From Siphonodentalium dalli (Eukaryota; Mollusca; Scaphopoda; Gadilida; Siphonodentaliidae): a DNA stretch of 64,000 nt. The notes under the pieces are model-generated. The model saw only the letters and a list, made by a program, of their open reading frames with translations, was not told where the DNA came from and did no database searches. Position numbers and translations under genes: made by a program. The stretch lies in NCBI GenBank assembly GCA_032622095.1, contig CP136064.1, forward strand, positions 131,055,605-131,119,604, in the 5' to 3' direction. The first letter of the stretch is position 1. The number at the start of each line of letters is the position of its first letter. Of the stretch, positions 1 to 11,590 are shown piece after piece.

Positions 1-338
1 ATTTAAACGACAACACATGAGTGGGGTATGATCTCAGCTTTAATGTAACATTATAAGCTTGTCCTGCAGATAGCCCATACGCATGGAAAACCAATTAAGC
101 AGAGCCTTCGCTCTGACGAGAAGCCGAAGCAGAGAACGCTGAAGAAATACTGCTGTACAGCGCAGGCATGAGCATGGCCCGACGAGCTAAGGTACGATTC
201 GGAGCCGGCGCCCAAGAATTGCTATGAGGCGCCCTAAGCAATAAGCACACACGGCCAACAGGGAGAAGCCCAACGAGTGCGACGCAGGAATGGCAGTAGA
301 GACCACTGGACAGCCCAACTCCCTATGGCTAAGCACCG
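1..338. repeat. Direct repeat copy 1 (candidate Ngaro split repeat)
   Basis: Nearly identical to 870-1146 joined to 2083-2143. Both start ATTTAAACGACAACACATGA and share sequence up to a common AAGCACCG, after which they diverge. The left edge is cut by the window, so the full length is unknown. Its place beyond the 3' end of the retrotransposon fits a B2-type repeat. Confidence 0.8.
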
Positions 339-869
339 TGGTATGGGCGGGTAACACCACAGTTACCCCTGCAGGACGCACCAAAGCTGGATCAATGGCA
401 CTGATGACACAGCACCTGAAAGGGAAAGCAAACAGCAGCAACGAGATGCAAACACACAGGGCCCTAGGCCCAAAACAAAACAGGCATCACAGAACAATGA
501 ATATGGCGTGCCACTTCGGGACGCCGAACAAAGCGGGGCATGGAGCTCCAAGGGGGGAGGGAGGGAGCGCGATGCGTATAATTCAAGAGTGACTTGCTTT
601 TCCAGTTACCGGAAGGAGGCAGCATTCCGGGCGGATGTAAAATGCGGACTTTAAGTTCGGCCGATACGGAACGGATCGTACCGAAAAACCGGAATGTCTG
701 CCGGATGACAGGATCAAAGAACCACATAAATCACCCCGAACCTTATCGGCCCTGGGTGCATTATGTGATCACTCAGATCCAAGAGACACTACCCCCACCA
801 GTGACAGCCCTGCCACTACTGCATTGATTGTTTATGCACTACAGAGAAAACACTCTTATCACATGGAAT
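339..869. other. Unassigned spacer between the two direct repeats
   Basis: About 530 bp lie between the repeat copies. In a Ngaro layout this would be the A2 segment. I could not find a matching A1 segment near the right end of the element, so the assignment is open. Short ORFs here on both strands show no recognisable domain. Confidence 0.4.
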
Positions 870-2143
870 ATTTAAACGACAACACATGAGTGGGGTATGA
901 TCTCAGCTTTAATGTAACATTATAAGCTTGTCCTGCAGATAGCCCATACGCATGGAAAACCAATTAAGCAGAGCCTTCGTTCTGACGAGAAGCCGAAGCA
1001 GAGAACGCTGAAGAAATACTGCTGTACAGCGCAGGCATGAGCATGGCCCGACGAGCTAAGGTACGATTCAGAGCCGGCGCCCAAGAATTGCTATGAGGCG
1101 CCCTAAGCAATAAGCTCACACGGCCAACAGGGAGAAGCCCAACGAGCAGTCCTTCGAATTTGGAAAACGTAGGTGCGCGATATATCGCTCGGAGCTTTTG
1201 GAATTTGCGCGCGCATTTTTTGCGGGAGCACAATTCAAATTAACATGGATGAAATGATTACTGAATAAAGACAAACACAATTATAATGATACACACGTGT
1301 AATTCCAAGTGTGTGCCTTTGGCAACTTAAAGTGAAAACAGAAATAAAAACATATGTTTATATTGTAGTACAATATCTAGTCCACAATAATCCGATTATC
1401 TGGCAATCCAGGTGAATCTAATAACGGTAATGAGTCCACTTCCGCGTCTGAGAGCGCATGCTCACCAGACTCGCAGTCGCTTAAAAATTCAAACTCGGAA
1501 GTGGAATCGTTACCGCAATCAGATTCACCGGAATCCGACGAATCAACCGGGGCTCTCTTTAGTTTTGATAGAGTCGGTATTTGAGGAGGCTCCAATGTCC
1601 ATTCTTCGCTTTCTCTGAGTCGATAGATACTGGCTTCGAAGTATAGCTTCGAAGTATAGTTAAACTTAAAACCTAATCTATGGCAATAATATTAAAATGA
1701 ATCGGCGAATCCCGCATGCCGAAACATCAAACGAGGCTGCCAAAGAATTGACACTTTTTTGCGGGAACTCGCACGTGCAGCAGTTGTGACGAGGTGTGCC
1801 CCAATCATTGAGTGAGAAAGACGCCGGCGGCCGCTTTGATCTTTGTTATTATGTTCGTAATCAACGTCATCGCTACTGAGAAAGATACACAGTGAATAGT
1901 CTTGTCGGCGTTTAACCATTGATGTGCTGTTTGTTAAAATCTCGTTCACTGGCTGCAAATTCCGACGCGCGCATTTAAATTTTTTGGCGTGCGCATTTAA
2001 TAACTCGCTGGTTTTTAGATCCGCGTGCGCCAAGGCGCGCAAGCGCAATTGCGCGCCTCAAAATCGAAGGACTGCCAACGAGTGCGACGCAATAATGGCA
2101 GTAGAGACCACTGGACAGCCCAACTCCCTATGGCTAAGCACCG
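870..2143. repeat. Direct repeat copy 2, interrupted by a 928-bp insertion
   Basis: This copy matches 1-338 but is split at 1146/2083 by a DNA element bounded by an 8-bp duplication. Because only this copy carries the insertion, the insertion is younger than the repeat pair. After 2143 the sequence continues into the 3' untranslated part of the retrotransposon. Confidence 0.8.
1147..2074. mobile_element. 928-bp non-autonomous DNA transposon with 8-bp TSD
   Basis: The ends are inverted: CAGTCCTTCGAATTTG on the left, and the reverse complement of the right end reads CAGTCCTTCGATTTTG (15 of 16 match). The flanking CCAACGAG at 1139-1146 and 2075-2082 is a perfect 8-bp target-site duplication, and removing the element restores the repeat seen at 1-338. 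An 8-bp TSD fits hAT, P or Zisupton families; the termini alone do not decide. Subterminal DNA is rich in GCGCGC-type words. It contains short minus-strand ORFs (1377-1595, Ser/Asp/Glu-rich; 1692-2048) that could be transposase remnants, but no catalytic motif is seen. Confidence 0.85.
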
Positions 2144-2368
2144 GCCTGGAATATTACACTCAGGCTACAGTTCGAGAGCACTCTCGAATAAGCATAAGAT
2201 GACTGCGCAGTCATAAACATACTAAGCTACTATTGATAAGCCACCCATCAAAGTTACCAGACAGGTTATAACGCTATGGCGACACTACCACTATCTGCAG
2301 GACCGCCATAGAGGGCGCAGCACTCCCCCAAACCAGGAGCTCCATGCCCAATTACATCAATGAAACAG

Positions 2369-3004
2369 TTAAACCACCCGGAAAACCATAGTGTCAGATG
2401 CCAGGAAGGTATCCAGGGCGCCCTGGAGACTATTCAGATAGATATCGTTGCCGACGGGGGAGAGATGGATCCCATCTGAACGAAACATGCCCTTATCAGA
2501 AGCGCAAATGTTTGGGTGCTTGATGCCACGACCCCCGTGATGTAAGACGAAGCCCAATATGCGTTGGTTAAAGTCCCGGCGCTGGCGAGCACCAATACTC
2601 TGGCGATGGGCGTTGTGCCAATAGCGGCGCGGGAATACTTGTGACCAAATAAGGGTGCAGGCAGGCAATGTTTTTTGCACATATGAAAGTTCCCGCTTAA
2701 CATTGGCACGCAAGTCACGGTACCCACCGGCTGTGATGTCGTTTGAGCCAAGCTGGATGATGATGTGGGCAGGATGCCGAGACTGCGGACAAGCGGCGAG
2801 CTCCTGGTCGAACGTGGCGTGGAAATCGCCCCAGAGCATCCCACGAGTGCCGATCCATCGAACAGAAGCGCCGCGGCTGGACAGCTGGAGATGTTGGCCA
2901 ACAGGACGCCGCACAGCACGCTGGTGAGCCCAGTAGACGTGGGACGAACCCAAGACCCAGATAATGGCTACTGAAACGAGACTGAGTGGATGTATCGACG
3001 ACAA
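2369..3004 (-). CDS. SGNH/GDSL-like hydrolase ORF of the Ngaro-like element
   Basis: The 211-residue ORF is uninterrupted. Block I is VLGSSHVYW near residue 17 (nucleophile Ser in GSSH), block III is QLGSNDI near the middle (the Asn of GxND), and block V is DGIHLSPVGND near residue 175 (Asp and His of DxxH). These are the four catalytic positions of SGNH hydrolases. The start overlaps the end of the recombinase frame by about 37 nt, so it was probably expressed from the same transcript. The role of such hydrolases in retroelements is unknown; esterase or RNA-binding chaperone-like functions have been proposed for similar ORF1 domains in LINEs. It is the only intact ORF of this element. Confidence 0.75.
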   Translation of the reverse strand: MSSIHPLSLVSVAIIWVLGSSHVYWAHQRAVRRPVGQHLQLSSRGASVRWIGTRGMLWGDFHATFDQELAACPQSRHPAHIIIQLGSNDITAGGYRDLRANVKRELSYVQKTLPACTLIWSQVFPRRYWHNAHRQSIGARQRRDFNQRILGFVLHHGGRGIKHPNICASDKGMFRSDGIHLSPVGNDIYLNSLQGALDTFLASDTMVFRVV

Positions 3005-3869
3005 ACATCAGACCGCCAACGACCCCGGTGTTGGATGGCATGGTAAGGGGTGCCCAGATCCGCCAGATAGGTAGCACCACCCGAACGAAATGAATGTGGC
3101 GTGATATATTGTCGAGAGCCGGACGTACGCAAAGCCTGACGGAGCACGGCCCGAAACTGGGCGACTGTGAGCGGGGTCTGAGCCTGGTGAGAAAGGAACA
3201 GTCCCGACCGGGAGCCGCGAATTGCAAGAAATGTGGTGGCCGAGCGCAGCGGGCAGATATGTGGATCAGTCGGCAGGCACGGAATGCGAGTATGAGCGGG
3301 AGGACCACATTGGTTCGTTTTAGAATGCCGGAGCCAAACGTCAATGGCGGAGCCGCTCAACGAGACATCGCGAAGAAATATAGCATGTCCAAAGTCGGCC
3401 TTGGACACAGCGGCCAGTTCCCCCACGCGGAACAGTCCAAAAAAGGCCATTGTAAAGGCAGACGTAAACAAAGCAACCTCATGGGGCGAGGAAGCACGCG
3501 GAGCAAGGTGCGCAGCAAAGGTATTGTCACTGGAGCAGGACGAGAGGATGAAGGCGTCAAGCGACGGACCCCGGTCAATAGTTGGCGAATGAGGTAAGTC
3601 GAGGTGGGATCGCGCATACCCCGGAGTCGATGCTGCCGACCGATGGCAGCCAGGTAGGTGGAAATGATTGAAGCAGAATGCTGGGAGCGATGAAGCCCCG
3701 CGATAAACCCGACGATAGCGTGTTCCGGGAGCGGCCAGGAAACGGCCAATCGATGCTGGTGTGCGAAATCGAGATAAGTCTGTATGGCGGTGCGATACGT
3801 GCGGTGAGTTTTTGGCGCCCGGGAGGAAGTCAAAAGCAGCGTTACATGTCGACGCAGGTCCACAGGCAC
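2968..3869 (-). pseudogene. Tyrosine recombinase of the Ngaro-like element (frameshifted)
   Basis: The N-terminal half lies in one frame (3357-3869) and has the helical core-binding look of phage-type integrases (THRTYRTAIQTYLDF). The catalytic half is in another frame (2968-3471), beginning around FGLFRVGELAAV with the first catalytic Arg. It continues to HSFRSGGATYL (the HxxR box) and HRGRWRSDVCRRYIHS (second His/Trp and the Tyr nucleophile). All five key positions are visible, but the frameshift between about 3357 and 3471 separates the halves. The start overlaps the RNase H end by 28 nt. In the DIRS order this enzyme integrates a circular DNA intermediate. Confidence 0.85.
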
Positions 3870-5639
3870 CTGGGAAATGGTGTTGGCGTTCGGGCGGCGG
3901 ACGGCGCCAGTCGACGGAAACGTTTCATCTGGAAACGAGAGAGGCTGTCAGCGAGAGCATTATCACGAGACGCGATCCATGAAGCACGCAAGGAGATGTT
4001 GTGAGACAGGAGCAGCAGGACCAGCTGGCGCGACAGGGCCATGAGCGGCTTGCATTTGGAAGTTTGGTCGTTGATGGCGCGGACCACGGTAATGTTATCA
4101 CAGTGTAAATGGAGGCGATGATTCCGGAGGCGACGCCCCCAGACGCTGATGGCCACTAAGACGGGGAAAATCTCGAGGACACCCATATTGCGGGTCAGGC
4201 CCAAAGCATGCCAAGGAAGGGGCCACTTGCCAAAAGCCCAAAGGCCGTTGAAATAATCGCCAAAGCCGCCGGACTGACCACCACAAGCGTCCGTGTGGAA
4301 ATTGATGTCGGTATCATGGAGCCTGGTCGCAGAAGGGAAAAGGTAGATCCCATTGAATGACGTGAAGAACTGTAACCACGTGGCCAGATCGGCACGCATG
4401 CCAGAATTAATTCGGATTTTGTGATGCGGCTTAGAAAATCCCTGCAGGGCATCAATCAGGCGACGACAAAATGGGCGGCCCGGACGAACCGCCTTGCACG
4501 CAAATTGTAATGAGCCAATGAGCGACTGTAGTTCACGGACCGAGATTTTACGGCAGCGCAAAGCCATAGAGATTTTGGACTGAATAGCTGTGAGCTTCTC
4601 AGCAGGGAGACGCACCGCGTTAGCCAACGTATCGAGTTCGAGACCAAGGTAGCAGAGCTTCGAGGTGGGCGAGACCGTTTTGTCATGAGCAATAGGTACG
4701 CCAAGATCAGAGCAAACGCGATGAAACATGTCAAGACTGTCTGAGGCCTGGGACGTGGCTGGCGGACCACAGAACAGGAAGTCATTGCAGTAGTGCAAGA
4801 TGTGTGGGTTGCCGGACCGCTGCTTAACAACCCATTCCAAAAATGTTGAAAATTTTTCAAAAGTTGCGCACGACACGCTGCAGCGGAAAGGTAAGCATTT
4901 GTCGAAATAATACATGTCGTCCAGTTTAAAACCAAGTTGATCGAAATCGCCCGGGTAGATGCAAAGATTACGATATGCAGCCTCTAAATCCCCGCGCGCG
5001 AGCAATGTCTCGGCCCCAAGGGACTGGATGGTGGCAACAGCAGCGTCAACTGGTATATGTGACAGTAGTGAATTCGCGCGGAATATGATCATTGAGCGAC
5101 TGGCCTGCCGGATAGGAGAGGTGATGGATGAGACGGAATGAGTCAGGTTCATGTTTAGGCACCAGTCCAAGCGGCGACACGCGGAGCGTTGGAATTGGAC
5201 GAGCGCAGAAAGGACCAGCAATGCGACCAAGGCGAACTTCCTTAAGGATCTTTTCCCGGACGACCTTGGGACGGTCACAAGCAGACTTGAGGTTCGGAGC
5301 GTCAGTTGGCATACGCGGGCCAGTATAATGGAGTGGAAAACCATGAGTAAAACCGAACCGGAGTTCCCGCGCGACTTGGTGGCGAGGGTACTTCCCAAGC
5401 CACCAACACAAATAGTCAAGATTAACGGCGGAAGGGGCGAGCTGGTAGACGCTGCTGGCGACCGCCGCGGGCTGAGCGGCGAAAGTCTTGTCCATGGGCA
5501 GCGGTTGCGGCATGAGGCTCTGAGCAGATGAGTCGAAAACGACAGTTTGGCCAGGAGCAGCGGCCGGCGTTGAATTCAAAACAGACGCGACTGGGACGGC
5601 CCGGACGCGTGGGAAAATTGTCCGCACGCCCGGAGGCAC
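3842..5639 (-). pseudogene. Reverse transcriptase-RNase H of the Ngaro-like element (frameshifted, altered active site)
   Basis: The fingers part is in the 5046-5639 frame (SPLGLVPKHEPDSFRLIHHL, then the LSYP motif). The palm and RNase H are in the 3842-5419 frame, so a frameshift lies between about 5046 and 5100. Palm motif A is LARGDLEAAYRN. Motif C reads HYCNDFLF where DIRS-type enzymes have YxDD, so the first catalytic Asp is Asn. RNase H follows with FHTDACGG, a Glu in NMGVLEIFP, LHCDNITVV and ASRDNALADSLSR, all typical of DIRS-order RNase H. The Gag end (5422) overlaps the RT N-terminus. Confidence 0.87.
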
Positions 5640-6708
5640 GAACCGGAGGCGGAGTCGGCTGCGGAGGTTGCCGAACCTGGGGCGTCATGACCAGCAGCCA
5701 AATGTTAGGGTCGATGGTCTCCCAAGGAGTAGCTGTATTCCCATCCCACTTCAACCGAAATTGGGTATCGTACACCCGCCAGGCAGATCCCCCACATTTA
5801 GCAGCCGCCCAACGAATTGTGCGCAGGTAACGCAAAAGGGGCTGGGCCGACTATTCAGGGTGAACGTCGAGGTACACCGAAACGAAAGTGAGAAAAGCAT
5901 CGGTCCACGAGTCAACAGACGTTATTGGAGCAGCATGCCCGCTTGGCGCAACGCGGATTCGCCCGGAAGCAGAGACAACCAACTGATGGGGGTCAACTGT
6001 ATGAATAGAGGTGGCGGGTTCCTGCAGCTGATCCAAATTGATAAAATCGCCCCGGAAAAATTTGTCGCGAATAGATCGGGAAACGTGAGAGCCAAAGCCG
6101 TCTGCCGCCGTAGGAATCGGCAACGGGGGGTCCCAAGGGGAGACGAGCGAGGATGGAAAACTAAATAAGGGATTATCCGGATTAGTTCTGTCTCTTGCCG
6201 GAGCGTTCGGTCGGTGTATCACTGAAGCCACACGGGAATCCTCGCGGCGGCGGAGAGAAGTGGAGGTGTCGTCAGAACTGCTTCGTCGACGGGTCGACAA
6301 AGGAGACGCTGATGGTGACCTGGATTCATAGCGCGGAAACTTGGGGCGCGGAGAACCATCCTGTCGGCGACTAGCCTGGCGACGAGACTGACGACTGGGC
6401 TGACGAACAGGATCGCGGCCACGAGAATGGGAAACCGGTCCAGAGCCACGAGCAGGCCTGCCACGCGAATGCTGTCCACGGCCGCGCACCCGTGAATCAG
6501 CCACTGATGACACACTGGCCGAAACCCGAGAAGAAGGCCTAACACGGTCACTGGAAGCAGGACCAGCACGAGACGAGCTGGCAGATGCATCCTGTCGACT
6601 GCTACGAGACGAACGGTCGCGGGCCCGACCGCGAGATCCCGTACGAACCATATGAGAATTATTTGATTGCCACCGAACGACAAACAGGGAAACACGTGCG
6701 CGACCCAC
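5422..6708 (-). pseudogene. Gag-like ORF1 of the Ngaro-like element (one in-frame stop)
   Basis: The frame is continuous from the ATG at 6708 to 5422 (428 codons) except for one TAG at 5851-5853. The first half is very rich in Arg and Ser, as expected of a nucleic-acid-binding Gag. The second half holds the conserved DIRS Gag block (AAKCGGSAWRVYDTQFRL) and a C-terminal cysteine finger around CFEFNAGRCSWPNCRF. Whether the TAG was ever suppressed cannot be judged, but with the other lesions it is most simply a mutation. Confidence 0.8.
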
Positions 6709-6776
6709 GAAAATAGTTTTCTCGGCATTTCTCTTACCATAATAATATAAAATAAGTGAGGAAAAAAAAATATATG

Positions 6777-6823
6777 AGTGGGGGGGGGGGGAAATACCCA
6801 GGGCGGGGGGGGGGGGGGGGGGG
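6777..6823. repeat. Poly-G tracts
   Basis: Two long G runs at 6780-6791 and 6805-6823 lie just beyond the retroelement start. They could form G-quadruplexes and are error-prone in assembly. Confidence 0.8.
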
Positions 6824-8540
6824 AGATAAACTGTTACACCGGCACATGTGTGGAAATTAAGATTGACAGAGAGGGCTACGTACTTTCACTACGTGTATAC
6901 ATTGGGGCCCCTACATATTATCCTTTACAAATATTTTTTCTCACTTCATTATCATTTCTAGCACCCGGCGAGCGTTACCATGCGAATTTAACTCACGCCG
7001 AAGAAAAAGAAATCACTTTTGCATAATTTTTGTCTTGCACATTATTACTTTTTATTGTGTGCAGACCTATCTCGGAACATGAATTGAGTCATATCATATC
7101 AAAACATTACATTGTTTCCCTCATTTGTAATAGTATTGTTTTAGTTTTTTATTTAATGCCCAAACGATTTTGGCAATTATATAGCATCATTGGCTTTCAC
7201 TTGCTCTAGCTCATGAGCCACCACAGCCCTCAGTGTTTGTAAGAGTTAGCGAAAGTAACTAGGAGGTAATTACGTAGGCGTGGTTAAATAGTTGCATAGC
7301 AGGGCCATAATTGTTTCCCGCCATAGTAATTCTTAAAATGACTTCTTCTCCAGAACCATAAGACCAACTGGGTTCATATTTGGTGTGGATGTTCCCTTGG
7401 TAACTCACATTCAGATTTATTTGAATGAGGTCACCAGGTCAAATAGGTCTGAAGCCAGGACCATAACTCTTTCCCGCCATTGTAATTCTTAAAAAACTTC
7501 TTCTGGTTTAAACAATATTTATTCGTCCCAAAATAAAATATATAATTAATGAGAATGACACATGTATACATGTAGAGAGACTTGAGGGAGAAGAGGATTT
7601 GACAACAAGCATTAGATGCTTATATAGTCATCTCAGAAAAAAATAGCAACCACCAGCGTGCCACAGGCGCTCGTGGTGGTTTGTACCTAAGGCGCAGGTG
7701 AATAAAGTCATATATTTTTTCTATATCCAATTGCAATAACCAAGTGCAATAACTCACTGACACCATGGTCGCCATCTAATAACGTGTTTGTTGTCATCGC
7801 TATTTGCCAAGATAAAAACAAATGTTGCTTATTAACGTGAGGCGATAACTGTTGAATATATATAGTATTCAAAACCTTTATGATGTGAAGCCAGGTTGTT
7901 ATCAGACAGGAGGCAGTTTATGACACATTGCGTAACTGACATGCCATTGAGTTAAGTACTTTTGTACATCCAATTTTGCAACAATGTAGTTATTTTATCT
8001 TACAGACTGCCTAATCAACAAATAATTACATAACCAGTGTATAGATTAAGCATTTTGATGATAAGTGTTTTATATCCAATATTCATTGCGCTCACTGCTA
8101 ACAACTCTCTTCAAAGCATATGTAAACAAAAAAACTTTGTCGGCACTATCGACCTATTCAGCATTTTTAAATTAGCTTTCCGTCTCCATTTGGGGTAAAT
8201 AAAAGTTTGGCCAAATGAAATTTTTATCGGCCAATTTCGAAAAAAATTGGCCATTGGGCAATTTGACCATCAACAGCGCGAACACTGGTCAAGTCCGCTT
8301 TGCCTTTGTGTGGGACATTTATTAAATCCAGGTATGAAAGCATGCCAAATAGAACGAATTTGATATTAAAAGTAGATTCTATTTAATAAATGTGTTGAGC
8401 TAATGAAGCTGCTTCATCTTGGGGTACTGTAACATGTGATTTGGAGTTTCAAACGAGCCATATCTGTTTTTTAGAAGGAAATATTTTCACATTTATACTT
8501 GTGTAAGTTGGACTGACCTTTCTGTTTTCTTCATTTCCAG
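6824..8540. other. Non-coding stretch upstream of the phosphatase exon
   Basis: AT-rich with no supported gene; probably intron of the phosphatase. A degenerate direct repeat is visible: 'tttcccgccat' followed by 'gtaattcttaaaa' occurs near 7315 and again near 7473, about 158 bp apart. Upstream phosphatase exons were not found here and are expected left of the window. Confidence 0.5.
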
Positions 8541-8619
8541 GTTTCTCATTATTGCCTGTGATGGCTTGTGGAAAAGTTTCACAATGCAAGAAAGTATCAA
8601 TATCATCAATAAATCACTT
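8541..8619 (+). CDS. ILKAP: PP2C-type phosphatase, penultimate coding exon (ILKAP-like)
   Basis: A polypyrimidine tract plus AG (8526-8540) precedes the exon and GTGAGT follows at 8620. In phase 1 it reads FLIIACDGLWKSFTMQES and on to the end without stop. ACDGL with its metal-binding Asp is a hallmark of PP2C (PPM) Ser/Thr phosphatases. The 'DGL-aromatic-K-x-FT' form, rather than DGLWDV, matches integrin-linked-kinase-associated phosphatase as I know it. The exon ends on a codon boundary, which agrees with the phase-0 start of the exon at 14265. Upstream exons with the earlier metal-binding motifs are not in the window. A different PPM family member remains possible. Confidence 0.72.
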
Positions 8620-11054
8620 GTGAGTATTACATAATGCCCAATGCTACACTGCTTGAATAAAACACATGTATTTAGCAGAATTGCCACAACTAAATAATGT
8701 AGATCCTGACATAATTCATATTGGTTCCTGCAATGATATAGATGATGGAAGATGAATCTTTAGCAGTGTAACTGTGAATTATATACAGGAAAAACAAACA
8801 GACATAATTATTATAGACACAGGACTAGTCCATCAAAATCTGACTCAATCTTGGCTTGATTTTGTGATAGGCCAAAGAAATTAGTTATAAGGATTTTTCT
8901 TTTTCGAGAGAATTTAGAAAGTCTACAGGCTGCCATCATGCGAGATGTGACATCATACTTGTGATCGCACTGGTATAAGAGTGACACTTTTCAACTTCGC
9001 AGCCAGGCTAAACTGATTTGTAATTGAAGTTTTAGAAATAATACATTTAAACCTTTGGTTGTTTGGTACGTATATATACATATGAAGTCATATAAATATA
9101 AATATACGTATCGGGGAATGTTTTGTGTCTAACGTGGAAGTATAACATTGTCTGCTGTCTGTGCCAGCGAGACATGAATTTTGTATAAATTGTGGGTCAA
9201 AGCAGTGGAATGATAACAATTTACTCGAAACAATGTGAATAGGTGGACAATGTCGATAGCGATAACGCATTCTGGAGTCCAAAATATGCAGGCACCTGAA
9301 ACAGACAAAATTTGATGTTTCCGATTTCCATGCACATCATTGGGATATGTTACAGTGTTGGCAAGTTTATATTGTTATGTTCGTAAATTGGGTCATGGAT
9401 AAAATTCTTCATTATAACAAAGTTCTTACTCGGAGGAAGAAATACTTATGTGAGCCAATGCTACTATACTTGCAAGACATGCATGGAGGCTCTGTTTGTA
9501 AAAATGATACTGACACTGGATGTTTGAATTTGAATACAATTATGGAAGTTTAAACATATGCCTGTGTAATATCACTTATTTATATATTATGTTTCCATAA
9601 TAAGGAGTCAAACTTCACATATAATTAAAGCATGTAGACAATAAAGGTCACAACAATATTACAGCTGGAAAATACTATTGGTTCATTTTGTCATACTATA
9701 GACACAACAAAGCCAAAATCGTTCTTTACTTTATCTGGAATTTATGATAAAAATGTTGATAATAATAATATAGACAAATATGGTTGCCATGGTAACAATG
9801 ATGCATCCCCATCTATACCAAGGGTTGGCAAATACAAATGTGTCTGAATTGATGCTTGTTCATCAAGCCAGGTTATATCTCTTGGTAAAAATATATGTAG
9901 CTTTTTACTTGCTGAAAATCTTATATCAATTGTCTGTAGTTGATAACAACCTGGGTTTGTTGCTATGGTAATGGTAGCGGTGAAATACTCTATATTAATC
10001 CAAGTCTCAAGGGGTATTTACCTAGGGAATATATATAAGTTTGAAAGGGTTAAACAATATGGCCAGTTACCTTCTCAGGGCATTAGAAAGGATAAAACTC
10101 AACAATAATCTAATTTCTTTGATCTAATGCCGCCAATGTCCAATTTTGGCCTACCAGTACGAACCTAGGTCTATAATATATATACATCATGATTGTTCTG
10201 AGTAAGGGATCTTGTCAAAATGCAAATGGAAATTCCACCGGAGAATGGAGATTGCTCTCTGCTTAAAAACTCTACTCTCCAGTTAAGTAAAGGAAATAGC
10301 GTAAACAAACGCGGTAGCCTTTTTGCTATGTTCACATAGTTATTGTGAAGTGTTCATAAATTCAAGCTCCACTGACTAATTCATGGTAGCTAGGAACAAC
10401 ATAATTTTTCTCCCACCCAGCGGGGCTTTTATTCACTTCAAGTACCAATTAATTTATACTTTAAAAAAAAAAATTCCGAGCTTGCTCCATCAGATTCAAA
10501 ATGTCTTGGAACTGTACAGAAGATTTCCAGGGTCTTAGGTGGAACAAATTATGAAATAAATAAAGCAAAATTTCAGGAAAATTTGTGAAAAATAAAGTTT
10601 CCTTAAGTTTGGAAATTGCCGACCGGATTATTGCATACACCAACCAAGTATTCACTGTGTGTTTTGATTTATTCTGTAGAAGTGTGATATGGGTGATTTT
10701 ACAAGAGTCATAATGATAATCTAATTAAGCATCACTCCTACCACTGGTAAACACATTAATACAAACTTCCCCATTATGTTTTTAGGCTTGTTACATTATC
10801 GCAAAAAAATCTGAATCCAGCCCAATGCTTTTCCACAACATATCATACAGTTCTCCAGGTGCTATCATGGTGTTGATTCGTTAACAATTTTCCCAATGAA
10901 GTTACCCAATGCATTGATTGTGGTAGAGACTATTTCAAGTCTTAATAGTCAAGATAATACTTATATTACTAGTGTTTATTGCCATTTACTATATTAATAT
11001 GGTTATATTTGATCTATCGCAATTACAATTTTGTCAAAAAGCTTAATTAACCCT

Positions 11055-11310
11055 TTCATGAGGGAGCTGCGCTGATGCAGCATTAAGGATCCACTGGCAG
11101 TTCATTATCTTATATATACGAGTCTTCCACATGGAGCCTCGCATATATAAGAGAATACACTGGCTTACAAGGTCAATGTAAATATTGCTTGGGCTAATCT
11201 ATTCTCTTAGATATGCGAGGCTCCCTATGGGAGAGTGGCATATATAAGATAATTAATGCATTGGCATGGGGTTTTCGCAAATTTCAGGAAGCTCCAGTCA
11301 TGGAAGGTGT
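11055..11310. repeat. Interspersed imperfect palindrome, copy 1
   Basis: Two arms around 'tatatatacgagtct' and 'tatgcgaggctccctatggg' are roughly inverted, with 'gaatacactggctt' and 'aaggtcaa' between them. A second copy at 29305-29530 keeps the order 'gcagcattaag', inverted arms, 'ggttttcgcaaa', 'ccagtcatgga'. It looks like a MITE-type element without a clear TSD. Confidence 0.6.
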
Positions 11311-11417
11311 AATTGATATCCATGCCTCATATTTAGAGTTCTTTCCCTTTGCCCATTGGGATTTACCGCAGTGTCTGCTACGGCTGCTTAGAACCGCCAC
11401 ACCACTTTTATTTATTA

Positions 11418-11590
11418 TCTTGATTAATCAACTTACTATCTTGATTAATCAACTTACTATCTTGATTAATCAACTTTATAGCTATCTTGATTAATCAACA
11501 TATTGTCTTTGATTAATCAACTTATCTATCTTGATTAATCTACTTATTATCTTGATTAATCAACTTAGCTATCTTGATTAATTATCTTAG
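11418..11590. repeat. Minisatellite, about 22-28 bp unit
   Basis: About seven units built on CTTGATTAATCAACTTA. Each contains the palindrome TTGATTAATCAA. Confidence 0.9.

Larger units (their letters stand above)
1..6740 (-). mobile_element. Ngaro/DIRS-like tyrosine-recombinase retrotransposon (decayed)
   Basis: Reading leftwards from about 6708 the order is Gag, reverse transcriptase-RNase H, tyrosine recombinase, SGNH hydrolase. That order, no DDE integrase and no long terminal repeats place it in the DIRS order. An SGNH-type hydrolase as the last ORF is what is known of metazoan Ngaro elements, whereas DIRS1-type elements usually carry a methyltransferase. The copy is inactive: Gag has an in-frame TAG, RT and recombinase are each frameshifted, and the RT active site is altered. 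The left end holds a long direct repeat (1-338 and 870-2143) that may be the split direct repeats of this order. The right end was not located; the matching 5' repeat was not found near 6.7 kb. Coding parts are clearly more GC-rich than the flanks. Confidence 0.82.

Noticed and set aside
8680-8880. Short phrases resembling an SGNH block (IIHIGS-NDI)
   Set aside because: Only one weak block is present, with stops on both sides; too little to call a decayed element.
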